From assembly GCA_963762965.1 (NCBI GenBank), contig CAVXME010000001.1, positions 2,728,001-2,792,000 on the forward strand: a DNA stretch of 64,000 bases. Reading direction: 5' to 3'. The notes below the pieces were generated by a model. That model was not told the origin of the DNA, ran no database searches, and saw only the letters and a program-made list of their open reading frames with translations. This document shows, one piece after another, positions 19,801 to 29,776 of the stretch. Each line of letters starts with the position of its first letter. Within the stretch, counting starts at the first letter, position 1. Position numbers and translations under genes: made by a program. Source of the stretch: DATBAX01 sp963762965. Lineage in GTDB: Bacteria; Acidobacteriota; Terriglobia; Terriglobales; Acidobacteriaceae.

Positions 19801-21069
19801 CTAAGCGGACTGATGATACAGAAAGTCGAGGGTCTTTTCGGTGCGGATTCTATTTCGGATTCTATCGAGCGCACCATCACGTGTCAAACGAGCGCGGATC
19901 GCTTCCGGCGTCTGTTTTGACTGCGTCGCCAGGGCTTGAATCTCGCGGTCGATCTCCTCGTCGCCGACTTCGATTTTCTCCGTGTCCGCTATCTTTTCCA
20001 GCAAAAGCGAAGCCTTTACTTCCTGCACAGCCTGGTCTTTCTGGCCGGCGCGCAGTCGGGTCATGTCCATCTTCTTTACGTCTTCCTGCTTCATGCCTTG
20101 CGCGATCAAAGCCCGCAGACCGCGCTCGAGACGCAGATCAATCTGCCGGTCGACCATCGACTCGGGCACCTCAAAATCATTCTGCTTTACCAGGTCGGCG
20201 ACCAGCTTGTCTTTTGCCGCGTGCTCGGCGGTGTGTTTGCGCTCTTCTTCCATGCCCTCGCGGATGCGCTTGCGCACTTCCTCGAGATTGGCAAACTCGC
20301 CAAGTTCCTTGGCGAAATCGTCATTCAGTTCAGGCAAAGTCTTTTGCTTGATGGACTGAACTTTCGCGGTGTAATTGAAAACTTTGCCGGCCAGACGCTT
20401 GTCAGCCGCATCGGCGGGATAAACAACTTCAAAGCTGCGTTCTTCGCCGGCCGAGGCACCAGTCAAATGCTCGGTAAATTCCGGCATGGTGTTTTTGCCG
20501 CCGATTTCCACCAGCACGTCGTCCATGTGGACGGGCTGGCCTTCACCGTCTTTGGGCTGGCCATCGATGGAAGCCTGGGCAAAATCACCTTCGGCGAGAG
20601 GACGTCCCTCGACGGCGGTGAAATTCGCGCGCTGCTCTTGCAGGCTTTTCAGCGACTCTTCAACTTCTTCATCCGTGACCGTGATGACCGGCTTGTCGGC
20701 GCGCAGTTCCTTGTAGCCTTCCACTTTGACTTCCGGCATGACTTCGAAGCTGGCCTTGAAAGTCAGCGGCGCATTGTCATGCACATGCAGGTCGGTCACT
20801 CGCGGTTGCGACACCGGAATCAGGCCCTGCTTCTCGGCCTCTTTATGAAAGTATTTGGGGACGAGCGCATCGACGACATCGTTCTGGATGTCCTGCGAAA
20901 AGCGCTGCTTGATGATGGAGGCAGGAACGTGTCCGCGACGAAAGCCGGGGATGCGCACCAGCTTCTGATACTTCTGGATCCGGGCTTCGGTCTCCCGAGT
21001 GACTTCCTCGGCCGGTATCTCCACCTGGATTTCCCGCAGGGTGGGGCTCGTAGTTTCTGTAGGGCTCAC
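19801..21069 (-). CDS. tig: Trigger factor
   Basis: 422 residues from a GTG. The N-terminal ribosome-binding domain has the signature loop in GFRRGHVPASIIKQRF; the common form is GFRxGKxP, so the basic Lys is replaced by His here. The peptidyl-prolyl isomerase domain is around residues 150-245 (EGDFAQASIDGQPKDG), followed by the long helical C-terminal chaperone arms. Binds near the ribosomal exit tunnel and shields nascent chains. First gene of the tig-clpP-clpX-lon block. Confidence 0.97.
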   Translation of the reverse strand: MSPTETTSPTLREIQVEIPAEEVTRETEARIQKYQKLVRIPGFRRGHVPASIIKQRFSQDIQNDVVDALVPKYFHKEAEKQGLIPVSQPRVTDLHVHDNAPLTFKASFEVMPEVKVEGYKELRADKPVITVTDEEVEESLKSLQEQRANFTAVEGRPLAEGDFAQASIDGQPKDGEGQPVHMDDVLVEIGGKNTMPEFTEHLTGASAGEERSFEVVYPADAADKRLAGKVFNYTAKVQSIKQKTLPELNDDFAKELGEFANLEEVRKRIREGMEEERKHTAEHAAKDKLVADLVKQNDFEVPESMVDRQIDLRLERGLRALIAQGMKQEDVKKMDMTRLRAGQKDQAVQEVKASLLLEKIADTEKIEVGDEEIDREIQALATQSKQTPEAIRARLTRDGALDRIRNRIRTEKTLDFLYHQSA

Positions 21070-21129
21070 ATCTTTGAGTGTAAAGACTTAGGGAGAGAAG
21101 CGTCAAACGGGGAAAAAAGTGGTCATCAA

Positions 21130-21291
21130 TCAAAACGTCATCCCGAAGCAAGCGCGCCTGGGCGTTGAGCTACTGACAAAAGTGTCGGCGGAGGGCGGTG
21201 CCTGCGCCAAAAGGGGTTGGGCGGACAGGGCGGCCAGCGAGAGACACCAGAGAGCGATCCGGATTGGGCGACGTGAGGTGGCTTGGGGCAT
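21130..21291 (-). pseudogene. Truncated N-terminus of a secreted DNRLRE-type protein (copy A)
   Basis: A 53-codon frame with AGGAG nine bases before the ATG. Residues 1-30 form a signal peptide ending in LLAQ; the mature start APPSADTFVSSSTP is characteristic of DNRLRE-domain secreted proteins, which normally continue for hundreds of residues. Here it turns into unrelated sequence and stops, 60 bases before tig. A second, independent truncation of the same N-terminus is at 26677-26811; the two share an 18-base identity including GAGCTACTGACAAAAGTG. It could be a real short peptide, but a degraded gene start is more likely. Confidence 0.55.
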
Positions 21292-21378
21292 GTTCTTGTT
21301 CTCCTGTTGAGTCGTTGGTCACTTGAATCTTCGGCAATTCGTCGTTGCACTTCGGCAACTGGCGAATTGAAATAGAAA

Positions 21379-24300
21379 TCAATTCACCTGCTGGATCAGC
21401 GTCGCCGAACTTTCTTCGATGTCGGCACTGCCTGAGTAAGTCGCAGTGATCGTGTTCGCTCCTCGTGGCAACGAACTGGTTGAAATATGTGCCTTACCTC
21501 CGGCTAACGTAACCGTTCCCAGCGCAGTAGTGCCGGCGGTGAACGTCGCTGTGCCTGTTGCTGAAACGCCGGTCTCCGTTGTCACGGAAGCTGTGAAAAT
21601 CACCGACTGACCCAACGTAGAAGGATTTCTCGACGGGCTAAGCGTGGTCGTCGAGGAGGCCGGGTTTATGGTTTCGTCGAGTGCCGACGACGTACTCTTC
21701 GCGTTGCGCGAGTCGCCGTTGTACTCAGCGGTGAGTGAAGCAATTCCTGCTGGAAAGTTGTTCACAGCAAATGTTGCCGTGCCGTCACTACTCAGCATCA
21801 CGGTTCTCAAAACCTTAGCGGCATCGCGGAACGTGACTGTCCCGGTTGGAGCGAGCGGATCCTGCGTCGTAACGGTCGCGGTCAGATTCACCGTCTGTCC
21901 AAAGAGCGCGGGGTTCGGATTGGCCGACAGAGTCGTCGTCGTCGGATACGAGTCAACGGTCTGGGTGACCGCCGCCGAGCTTGCGCCGAAGATTCCGTCG
22001 CCAAGGTAGTGCGCGGAGATCCTGCTGGCGCCGGCTCGTAGAGCGGAAGTTGTGAACGAGGCACTACCCTGTACGATCACGCCTGTTCCCAGAACTACGG
22101 TACCGCGCTTAAACGTGATGAACTCACCGTCTGGCGGGGGAGCGCTCTGGAAGGTCGCGGTAAAAGTGACCCCTTGCCCCACGGGAGAAGGATTGAGCGA
22201 CGATGTGATGTGTAGCTTAGTTCTAGCTTTCGCGGCGATGACTTCGATCAGCGGAACCGAGGTGCTGCCAGCGTGGTTGACGTCGCCCGAGTAGGTCGCC
22301 GTGATGAAGTGATTGCCGTTTGTAGAGAAGGACGTCGTCAGCGACGCCGTATTTCCAGACACGGAGGCGGTTCCCAGCGGCGACCCATCGGCGGAAAACA
22401 CCACCGAACCTGTTACGGAGTCTCCGACGGACGAGCTAATCGCAGCCGTGAAGGTGACGGGCTGACCGACTAACTGAGGATTGGCTGAAGAGGTCAGCAG
22501 CACCGATGTGCTGGCCTGCTTCACGACCAACACAACTTCTGCCGTCGCTGTGGTGTAGTCACCGGTATCGGTTGGGGTGAAGAGCACCGAGAGCGTTTGA
22601 TTGCCTGCACCCAGAACGGTGCCTGTAGTCGGCGCATAGACGAATGTGCCAGGGACACTTGCTGTGGCGTCGAGTTGGGTCGTGGATAGAGGCGTTCCGT
22701 AGGTGATAGGAGTTGGTGTTGGCCAGTTAATCGTCGGCGTGACCTTCGGTACCACAATGGTTGGCGCGTCGGTGATATGGATGCTTTCGTTAACGGCAAT
22801 CAAGGTGGAAGGTAGAACGAACGGCGCGTCGGTCACATGGATGTTCTCGTTAACGACAATGAGGGCGGACAGCAGAATACTCGGGCTATCCATCACATGG
22901 ACGGTTTCGGTGACGTTGATTACCGCAGGAGAAGCAGTATTCACCACCTGCTCCAGGACTGGAGACGTGCTCGGGCTGAATTTTGAATCTCCGCTGTAAA
23001 GCGCGACGATGGCATGTGTCCCAACCGTCAAATTGGAAACCGTCAGAGCGGCAGTTCCATTCGACAGCGGCACTGTTCCCAGAACCGTAGTGCCGTCGTT
23101 AAAAGTAACGCTGCCGGTCGGTGTTCCCTGGCCTGTGGGCGTGACGATGGAAGTGAACGTTACGTCTTGGCCGACCTGGGAAGGATTCAACGAGGATGCA
23201 AGAGACGTTGTTGTGCCGATCGCACGGCTGGCAATATTCAGCAAAATCGTCACACCGCCGATCGCCAAATCGGGCTTGCCATCTCCATTGAGATCGCCCA
23301 CCGCAATGCCGGGGCCCGGCGGAATGAGGCCGGTGGTGGCCGTAAACGTTCCATCGCCATTGCCGAGCAGCAGAGAGCCGTCACTGGAAGCAATGTCGAT
23401 TTTGCCATCGCCGTCGAAGTCGGCTGCCACGATGTGCCCTTGATAGCCATACGACGCGGGCGTATAGAGCGCGTCCTGGAAAGTGCCATCACCGTTGCCC
23501 AGCAATACTCCAACCGAGTCGGAATTCGAAACGATCAAGTCGAGTTTGCCATCTCCGTTCACATCGGCTGCAAGGAGAGAGTGGGCGGTCGTCGAACCGG
23601 AGTCATAGATTTGCGCTGGCTGGAACGTGCCGTCTCCATTTCCGAACAGAACCGCGACCTGGCCATTCTCAAAGCAATCGGAAGTGAGACACTTGTCGGC
23701 GACCAGCAAATCCGGGATACCGTCCCCGTTCACATCCGCCACCAGGACGGAGTCTCGCGGAGTAGCCTCCGGAACTGAAAGCCTGAGCGCTCTGGAACGT
23801 GCCATCGCTCTTGCCCAGCAACACTGTCACTGCGCCGGAAGAACAATCCGCGCTACTCAAACACTGGTTGCCGACCACCAGGTCGAGTTTGCCATCGCCA
23901 TTCACGTCCGCAACCGCGATGGAATTCGCGAAGCGTCCACCAGAATCGTAGGTCTGCGCAGGCTGGAAACTTCCGTCAGCGTTGCCGAGAAGCACGCCAA
24001 CCGAGCCATTCGCCGGGGTGTTTGTGCAATCGATATTGCCGGAGCACTGATCGACCACCAGCAGATCGCGAATGCCATCCCGATTGACGTCGGCGAGCAT
24101 GACCGCCTGAGTACCGTATCCCCCAGAGACATAGGACTGTGGCGGCTGAAACGTACCGTCGCCTTGGCCCAGCAAGACGTCGGCCGATCCAATGCAATTC
24201 AGGATAGTCAAACAGAAGCTGGTGACTACCAGGTCGGTCTTGCCATCGCCGTTCAAGTCCGCCATGGCCTCCGAAAGAGCCCCGAAGGCGCCGCCGGGGC

Positions 24301-25757
24301 TATAGGTAGGGGCTGCCTGAAAGCTGCCGTCGCCACGGCCCAACATTACGGCCACCGAGTCCCCTCCTGAAAAACCGAGACTGTTCGATAGCCAGTTGGC
24401 CACCAGCACGTCGGGCTTGCCATCCCCGTTCACGTCCGCCACGACGACCGTTTGGGCAGCCCAACCCATCGTGTTATAGATGTGGGTCGTGCGGAAGGTG
24501 CCATCGCCGTTGCCCAGCAGAACGCTCACGGCACCGTCGACATAGCCGTCGTTGCTCAGCGCCGGGGCTCGGCTTGTCACCAGCACGTCGAGTTTGCCGT
24601 CGCCGTTCACGTCCGCCACGCTCATTCCTGTCGACGTTTCGCCACCCGCGTCAAAGGCCTGCGCAGCCTGGAAGGTGCCGTCGCCATTGCCCAGCAGAAC
24701 GCCCAGCGAACCGGATTCCTGATCGCAAAAATCCGACGAAGCGCACTCATTCACCGCCAGCAAGTCGGGCTTGCCATCGCCGTTGACGTCCGCCAGCGCA
24801 ACCGAGTCGGCACCACGGCCACCCGACCCAAAGCTTACCGGTGACTGAAACGTACCGTCTCCGTTGCCCAGCAACAAGCCAATATGGCCCGAACCGTTGT
24901 CAATCGTCGTGGCATGGTCGGCGACCAGAACATCCGGCTTCCCATCACCGTTCACGTCCCCGACCGCAACATATGCAGCCCCATAACCACCCGAGCTGTA
25001 GCTTTGTGCGGGCTGGAACGTGCCATCTCCGTTGCCCAACAGAATGGCAACGAGTCCTGAACAGTCCTCGGCAGTCGTGCACAGGTTGGTCACCACCAAG
25101 TCGGGTTTGCCGTCGCCGTTGACATCGGCGACCGCCACCGAGGAGGCGTACAAACCTCCCGTGTCGAAAACCTGCGCGGGCCGGAATGTGCCGTCGCCGT
25201 TGCCCAGGAGGACGCTTACTGCGCCGTTCCCACTACAGGCTCCTCCGCTCTGGCCCGCACAACTGTTCGCGATCACTATGTCTGGATTGCCATCCCCATT
25301 TACATCGGCCACGGCCAATCCATCTGGCTCAAATCCGCCGAGGCTATACGTTTGGGCCGGTTGGAAGGTGCCATCGCCCTTGCCGAGCAGAACTCCGACG
25401 ACGCCGCTACAGCTCACGTCACACTCCGCGACTACCATGTCGGGGATGCCGTCCCGATTGACGTCAGTAACAGCGATCACATCGGGAAACGCGCCGCCGG
25501 TTTGATAAGTGGGGGCCTGGAGGAAAATCGAACTTACGTCCACGCTGGGCCCTTCGGAAAGCTTCGTCCCGATCCTGCTTCGCTTGCCGTGCCAGCGGTC
25601 CGCCTGCGGCTGGAGTTGTGGGCGCCGTCCCAAGATTTGTGCCGGTACGCGCCGTGGCTCCTGCCCCGATGCAGCCGACGCTGACGAACGAATCAGTTCA
25701 GCCGAGCCGGCTGAGACCCAGGACTGCGATGACGGCGACAGCGGTTCGACGAAGCAT
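21379..25757 (-). pseudogene. FG-GAP/Ig-repeat secreted protein, split by two apparent one-base insertions
   Basis: One gene read in three frames. The ATG at 25757 has GAGGAG in front and begins a signal peptide (MLRRTAVAVIAVLGLS); one extra C near 25709 throws it onto a stop at 25698. The second frame carries about ten FG-GAP/VCBS units (pattern LLGNGDGTFQPAQ...VAVADVNGDGKPDLLV, with calcium-binding DxNGDG loops) and breaks at 23755; removing one base restores GGYSADSVLVADVNGDG. The third frame adds about three more propeller units, a linker with three HVTDAP-like repeats, and five Ig-like domains (TGSVTFNDGTTVLGTVPLSN). Corrected, it is ~1460 residues. Probably a cell-surface or secreted adhesin or propeller protein. 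Either a pseudogene or sequence error. Confidence 0.7.
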
Positions 25758-25918
25758 AGCGCGCTCCTCACCTTCCTCAACTCGTTGACCGATGGACGGG
25801 ATCGTACGGCTGGCAGAGTCTCGCCCCTCATCCCTCGAATGATCTGCACGACGTTTTCATCACCGCCCGGAAGCGAGCAGAATTCACCTTTGACGTCTGC
25901 TTGAATAAACGGTCTGGC

Positions 25919-26578
25919 TCATGAAAAGTTGAAGGTGACGCTTACTTGCACGATTTGACCCTGCGCGAAAGAAACAGGTGTGGAGAGCGTTGCCACACTA
26001 AAGCTCTCAGAACTGCTCCCCCCTAGACTGGCACAAGCTGCAGGAGAAACGGTAGCATCGCAGTAGTTAATCTGACTTCGTACGGTTGAGACAGTGTCGG
26101 TGCTGGTTGCAGTCCAGGAGCCGCCGATCGAAAGCGGGGTAACCACGCCAACTCCGGTTACCGGCGCGAGTAAGTAATAGGTGGATGCGCCCCCTATCAG
26201 TCCTATCGTCCATCCACCCACCGAAACTTGCCCAGCCAAAATAGCTGGTAGATGACCGACATAGCTGTTTTCAAACTCGCGATGCGTAACCAGCATCCCG
26301 TCTGGGTTGCGGACATCAATTACCCAGTGACCGTGGATATTGATGCCTTCCTGCGGCCCCCCAGCATGCTCTTTGTTCGCCGACGCGCTTTCCTCTTCGG
26401 CTGTCTTGCTACCCGCTCTCGGCGCTTGCGCCTGGGATGAGCCGGACGCTTTGTGGTTCACTTTCTGGTTTTGATTCGAACTCTGCGCCTGCGCGCCAGG
26501 CAGCACCAGACCTCCCGCCAGCACGGCCAGCAACGCCGCACGCACACTCAACATCCGGATATTCAGAATTCCTTGCAT
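25919..26578 (-). CDS. Secreted protein of unknown function
   Basis: 219 residues with a signal peptide (LSVRAALLAVLAGGLVLPGAQA), then a Gln/Asn/Ser-rich low-complexity segment (~32-75), then a beta-rich domain beginning GINIHGHWVIDVRNPDGMLV and ending in VSFAQGQIVQVSVTFNFS. The GxWxIDVxNPDG motif is familiar from acidobacterial hypothetical proteins, but no function is known to me. It lies between a truncated secreted-protein start and the FG-GAP gene on the same strand, so the three probably formed one surface-protein cluster. Confidence 0.75.
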   Translation of the reverse strand: MQGILNIRMLSVRAALLAVLAGGLVLPGAQAQSSNQNQKVNHKASGSSQAQAPRAGSKTAEEESASANKEHAGGPQEGINIHGHWVIDVRNPDGMLVTHREFENSYVGHLPAILAGQVSVGGWTIGLIGGASTYYLLAPVTGVGVVTPLSIGGSWTATSTDTVSTVRSQINYCDATVSPAACASLGGSSSESFSVATLSTPVSFAQGQIVQVSVTFNFS

Positions 26579-26676
26579 CGTCGTATTCCTCCATTCACTG
26601 GTGGTTGAAATTCGTTAAACTGCTTCGCAACTCGAGAGCCGGCTGCTCTCTTGTCACGTAAATGCTTGCCGTGGCG

Positions 26677-26811
26677 CTACTTGGGAGTCGAGCTACTGAC
26701 AAAAGTGCCGGCGCTGGGTGGGGCTTGGGCGAACAGTGGCAGCGTAATGACGGTGGACAAAAGAGACCAGAGGCCGGTTCGGATTGAGCGAGGTGTACTA
26801 ATGCGAGGCAT
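26677..26811 (-). pseudogene. Truncated N-terminus of a secreted DNRLRE-type protein (copy B)
   Basis: A 44-codon frame with GGAGAG upstream of the ATG. It consists of a signal peptide (GLWSLLSTVITLPLFAQ) and the mature start APPSAGTFVSSSTPK, then TAG. It aligns with copy A at 21130-21291 over the whole signal peptide and mature start, then both end abruptly. The domain body expected after VSSSTP is missing. It is 98 bases upstream of the next gene. A functional short peptide cannot be excluded. Confidence 0.55.
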
Positions 26812-27013
26812 ATTCTTTCTCTCCAATTGAGTTTCTCGGACGGGGTTTCCTGAGGGGTGGGCTCAGAAGCACGAACCGTGGCGGCCCAGTCCGCGAACCT
26901 TGCTTATGCCTGTTTCCCGGGCTTGCCGTCAACCTGGCCTTGGCGAGTTTCTGGCGAGTTTTTTGTCAGGACGCTAAACCCCGGAAAGGAAGGGCCTTCC
27001 TAAGAGACTGGGA

Positions 27014-27019
27014 TATAAT
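27014..27019 (+). promoter_or_regulatory. Possible -10 box of the winged-helix/TPR gene
   Basis: A perfect TATAAT 28 bases before the preferred GTG start at 27048. No recognisable -35 box lies 16-18 bases upstream, so the promoter may be activator-dependent or the match chance. Confidence 0.35.
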
Positions 27020-27047
27020 TTCACAACGTTTTGGGGGGCTATTGAGC

Positions 27048-28904
27048 GTGACTGTTCCGTCCGGGCCGGTTCACTTTGGCAATTTTGAACTCGATCTTGG
27101 CACGGGAGAACTGCGCCGCGAGGGTACTCCGGTTAAGCTCCAGCCCCAGCCTGCCAAGGTATTCGTTCTGCTGGTAAGCCGCGCTGGAGAAGTGGTTACA
27201 CGCGAGGAACTGGCGAAACACGTCTGGGGATCGGAAACCTTCGTCGATTTCGACAAGGGCCTGACCTTCGCCATTCGCCAGATTCGCACTGCTCTGGAAG
27301 ATGACATCGATCAGCCCAGATTTCTGGAGACATTGCCCAAGCGTGGCTACCGTTTCGTGGCTTCGTTGAGCTATCCTGCCGCGCCCCAGGCACTGGCGCC
27401 TTCCGCGACATCCGTATCTCCACCGCGGCCCCATGACGTGGTCGTCCGTTATGGAATGGCCGCCGTGGCTGTCGCCATCATGTTTACCCTTGGCTTGGCA
27501 ATCTCATGGAAGCGTCTCACCACGCCGAAATCAAACGGGGCGGGCGCTGCCATTTCGTCCGTCGCCGTGCTCCCTCTTCGTAATCTCTCCCGTGATCCGG
27601 ACCAGGAATACTTCAGCGACGGCATGACCGACGAGTTGATTACCGACCTGGCCAAAGTAGGCGGATTACGAGTGATTTCCCATACTTCCGTACAGCGATA
27701 CAAAGAATCGAAGCAATCTCTGCCGGAGATTGCGCGGGAACTTGGGGTGGATGCTGTCATCGAGGGTACAGTCATGCGCTCGGGCGATCGCGTCCGCATC
27801 ACCGCGCAGTTGATCGATGCCCGCACCGACCAGCACCTCTGGGCCGAAGCATATGAGCGCGATTTTCGCGACATACTGGATCTGCAAAGCGAAGTGGCGC
27901 AGCAGATCGCGGATCAGGTAGGCGTGAACCTCACAATGGTGGACCGCGCGAATCTGGCGCGCACTACGGTCGTCAATCCGGTGGCGTATGAGGCCTTTCT
28001 TCGCGGCCGCTTCTATGAGGACAAGTTGAACTGCACGGGCTTCCGGCAGGGACTTCAGTATTACGAGCGCGCCATAGTCGAGGACCCAACTTTTACGCGC
28101 GCGTACGTGGGGGCTTCCGATGTCTACTACAACCTCGGGGACTGGGGCTGTATGCCGCAAGCGGAAGCGTTCACGAAATCCAGAGCTGCTGCGATGAAAG
28201 CGATTGAACTCGATCCCAATTCCGCCTCCGCCCGCGCTCACCTGGCCGACCTTGATTTCACCGCGGAGTGGAATTGGCCCAAGGCCGGGCAGGAATACTT
28301 GCAGGCGATCAGCCTCGATCCGAACGATGCCGGAATCCACAGCTCCTACGCCGTATTTCTGGTCGCAATGGGAAAGCGGGACCAGGCGATTGCCGAATTG
28401 AAGAAGGCGCATTCGATCGATCCGGTCTCGGAAATCACCAATATGCTCAGCACCTACGTACTTTACCTGGCCCATCAATACGATCAGGCGCTGGATCAAG
28501 GCAAGAAAACGCTGGAGCTTTACCCCGATTCGCGCGCAACCGATTACTGGATGGGGCACATCTACGAACAAAAAAAGATGCCAGATGAAGCGTTCGCTTC
28601 TTACTTGAAGTCAAACAGCGCCAGTCCTACGGAGCTGGCGGCCCTTCACGCCGCGTTCGAGAAAGATGGCTTGCCTGGTTTCTGGCGCAGGGAACTCAAG
28701 ACGAGCGAGAACAAACCCGATTGGCCGTGCTGGAAAGCAGTCTTCTACGGGCACACCGGAGACCAAGAGCGCGCGATGCAAATTCTCGAGCAGAGCTTTG
28801 ACCACCACTGCGACGGCTTGCAGTTTCTGAAAACAAATCCTGTCTTCGACCCGCTTCGAGATGACCCCCGCTATCGTGAGCTTATTTCGAAACTGAAATT
28901 GTAG
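27048..28904 (+). CDS. Winged-helix, TolB/FlgO-like and TPR transmembrane regulator
   Basis: 618 residues from GTG (27048), preferred because GGGGGG precedes it and homology begins at once; the frame is open to 26940. Residues ~5-105 form an OmpR/CadC-type winged helix (VFVLLVSRAGEVVTREELAKHVWG; RFLETLPKRGYRFVA). One membrane segment (~135-157) follows. Residues ~170-300 form a TolB/FlgO-like domain (VAVLPLRNLSRDPDQEYFSD and EGTVMRSGDRVRITAQLID). The rest is TPRs with the ERAIVEDPTFTRAYVGAS pattern. CadC-like design: DNA binding inside, sensing outside. The partial gene at the left edge has the same C-terminal design. Expected targets are nearby genes; no site identified. Confidence 0.9.
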   Translation: MTVPSGPVHFGNFELDLGTGELRREGTPVKLQPQPAKVFVLLVSRAGEVVTREELAKHVWGSETFVDFDKGLTFAIRQIRTALEDDIDQPRFLETLPKRGYRFVASLSYPAAPQALAPSATSVSPPRPHDVVVRYGMAAVAVAIMFTLGLAISWKRLTTPKSNGAGAAISSVAVLPLRNLSRDPDQEYFSDGMTDELITDLAKVGGLRVISHTSVQRYKESKQSLPEIARELGVDAVIEGTVMRSGDRVRITAQLIDARTDQHLWAEAYERDFRDILDLQSEVAQQIADQVGVNLTMVDRANLARTTVVNPVAYEAFLRGRFYEDKLNCTGFRQGLQYYERAIVEDPTFTRAYVGASDVYYNLGDWGCMPQAEAFTKSRAAAMKAIELDPNSASARAHLADLDFTAEWNWPKAGQEYLQAISLDPNDAGIHSSYAVFLVAMGKRDQAIAELKKAHSIDPVSEITNMLSTYVLYLAHQYDQALDQGKKTLELYPDSRATDYWMGHIYEQKKMPDEAFASYLKSNSASPTELAALHAAFEKDGLPGFWRRELKTSENKPDWPCWKAVFYGHTGDQERAMQILEQSFDHHCDGLQFLKTNPVFDPLRDDPRYRELISKLKL

Positions 28905-28934
28905 GTGGCTGCCCCACCCTCGCCATGGCGAGTT

Positions 28935-29462
28935 TCAGCGCTTCTCAGGATCAATGGTCGCGTCCTCGAAGGTCTTGATCCAATTCTTTCGCGTGTCCGG
29001 ATCGAGTTGTTGAACCTTCGCGGCGTAGTGAAGGATAAAAAGGTTATGCTTGCCGAAAATAATCCTGGCGATCTCGTGCTGATCGGGCCAACCGAGGCAG
29101 GGCTTTTCCTGCCACTCATATAAAACACTGCTTTCATCCTGTTCGATCACATTCCATTCGGTTGCGCCGGGGCACTCTTTCTCCTTGAGTGCCTTCAGGG
29201 CATCGAGTTCAGTCTGGGGAGTGGGAGCATGTTTACCCCGCAGTCCGAAGTTCTGGTAAGTAAATAGCTCCTTCCAGTGATGGATGTCGTCTCCCTGCCG
29301 GACATACTCTATGATCACGTATCCATGCTGCTCGGCGTGGTTAGCTATTTTCCAGTCCAGACTTAATCGAAGGTTCAGGCTTTCATTCTCGCCGGCGGAC
29401 GCCGTAACTCCTGCGCACAGCATGAGATATAAAAAGCCAAAGACGAGCAGTGCTTTCTTCAT
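28935..29462 (-). CDS. Small secreted protein of unknown function
   Basis: 175 residues from the ATG at 29462, chosen because it opens a signal peptide (ALLVFGFLYLMLCAGVTASA). The longer frame upstream has no protein character. The mature part is acidic and aromatic (IIEYVRQGDDIHHWKELFTY; CPGATEWNVIEQDESSVLYE) with two cysteines that could form a disulphide. No family recognised. It converges on the winged-helix/TPR gene, 30 bases apart, with a CCCCACCCT repeat in the gap. Confidence 0.7.
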   Translation of the reverse strand: MKKALLVFGFLYLMLCAGVTASAGENESLNLRLSLDWKIANHAEQHGYVIIEYVRQGDDIHHWKELFTYQNFGLRGKHAPTPQTELDALKALKEKECPGATEWNVIEQDESSVLYEWQEKPCLGWPDQHEIARIIFGKHNLFILHYAAKVQQLDPDTRKNWIKTFEDATIDPEKR

Positions 29463-29776
29463 AATTATGTAGTCCAGAAACTGGGGGCTGGCCCCACCCT
29501 TTCGCGTGAAGTATAACGGAGAGCATGAGGGCCGCACCTCGATAAGAACGAATAAGTTGACGAGCCAGCCTTCAAGGCGCTGGTTCGCCGGGCGATCGCC
29601 CTCAAACGTTCTGGCAAGTCGAAACTTTCCCAGTGAATCAGTCAATCCGTCGTGTATTTCTATCCGTATTAAATTAAGTAGCATGCGGCGAGGGGAAGAG
29701 TGTAATCGAGCCGATGAGTAGCGTTATATGAAGAAACATACTAACTATAGGTAGCACGATTCGAAGAGAACGAAAT
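29463..29776. other. Intergenic region upstream of the TonB-dependent receptor
   Basis: 314 bases between divergent genes. It holds a GGCCCCACCCTTTCGCG repeat unit near 29491 and should contain both promoters. I could not identify a confident -35/-10 pair. No RNA gene or riboswitch recognised. Confidence 0.45.

Noticed and set aside
23014..25505. Plus-strand frames across the FG-GAP gene
   Set aside because: Periodic His/Arg/Ala-rich translations are antisense reflections of the repeated DVNGDGK units.
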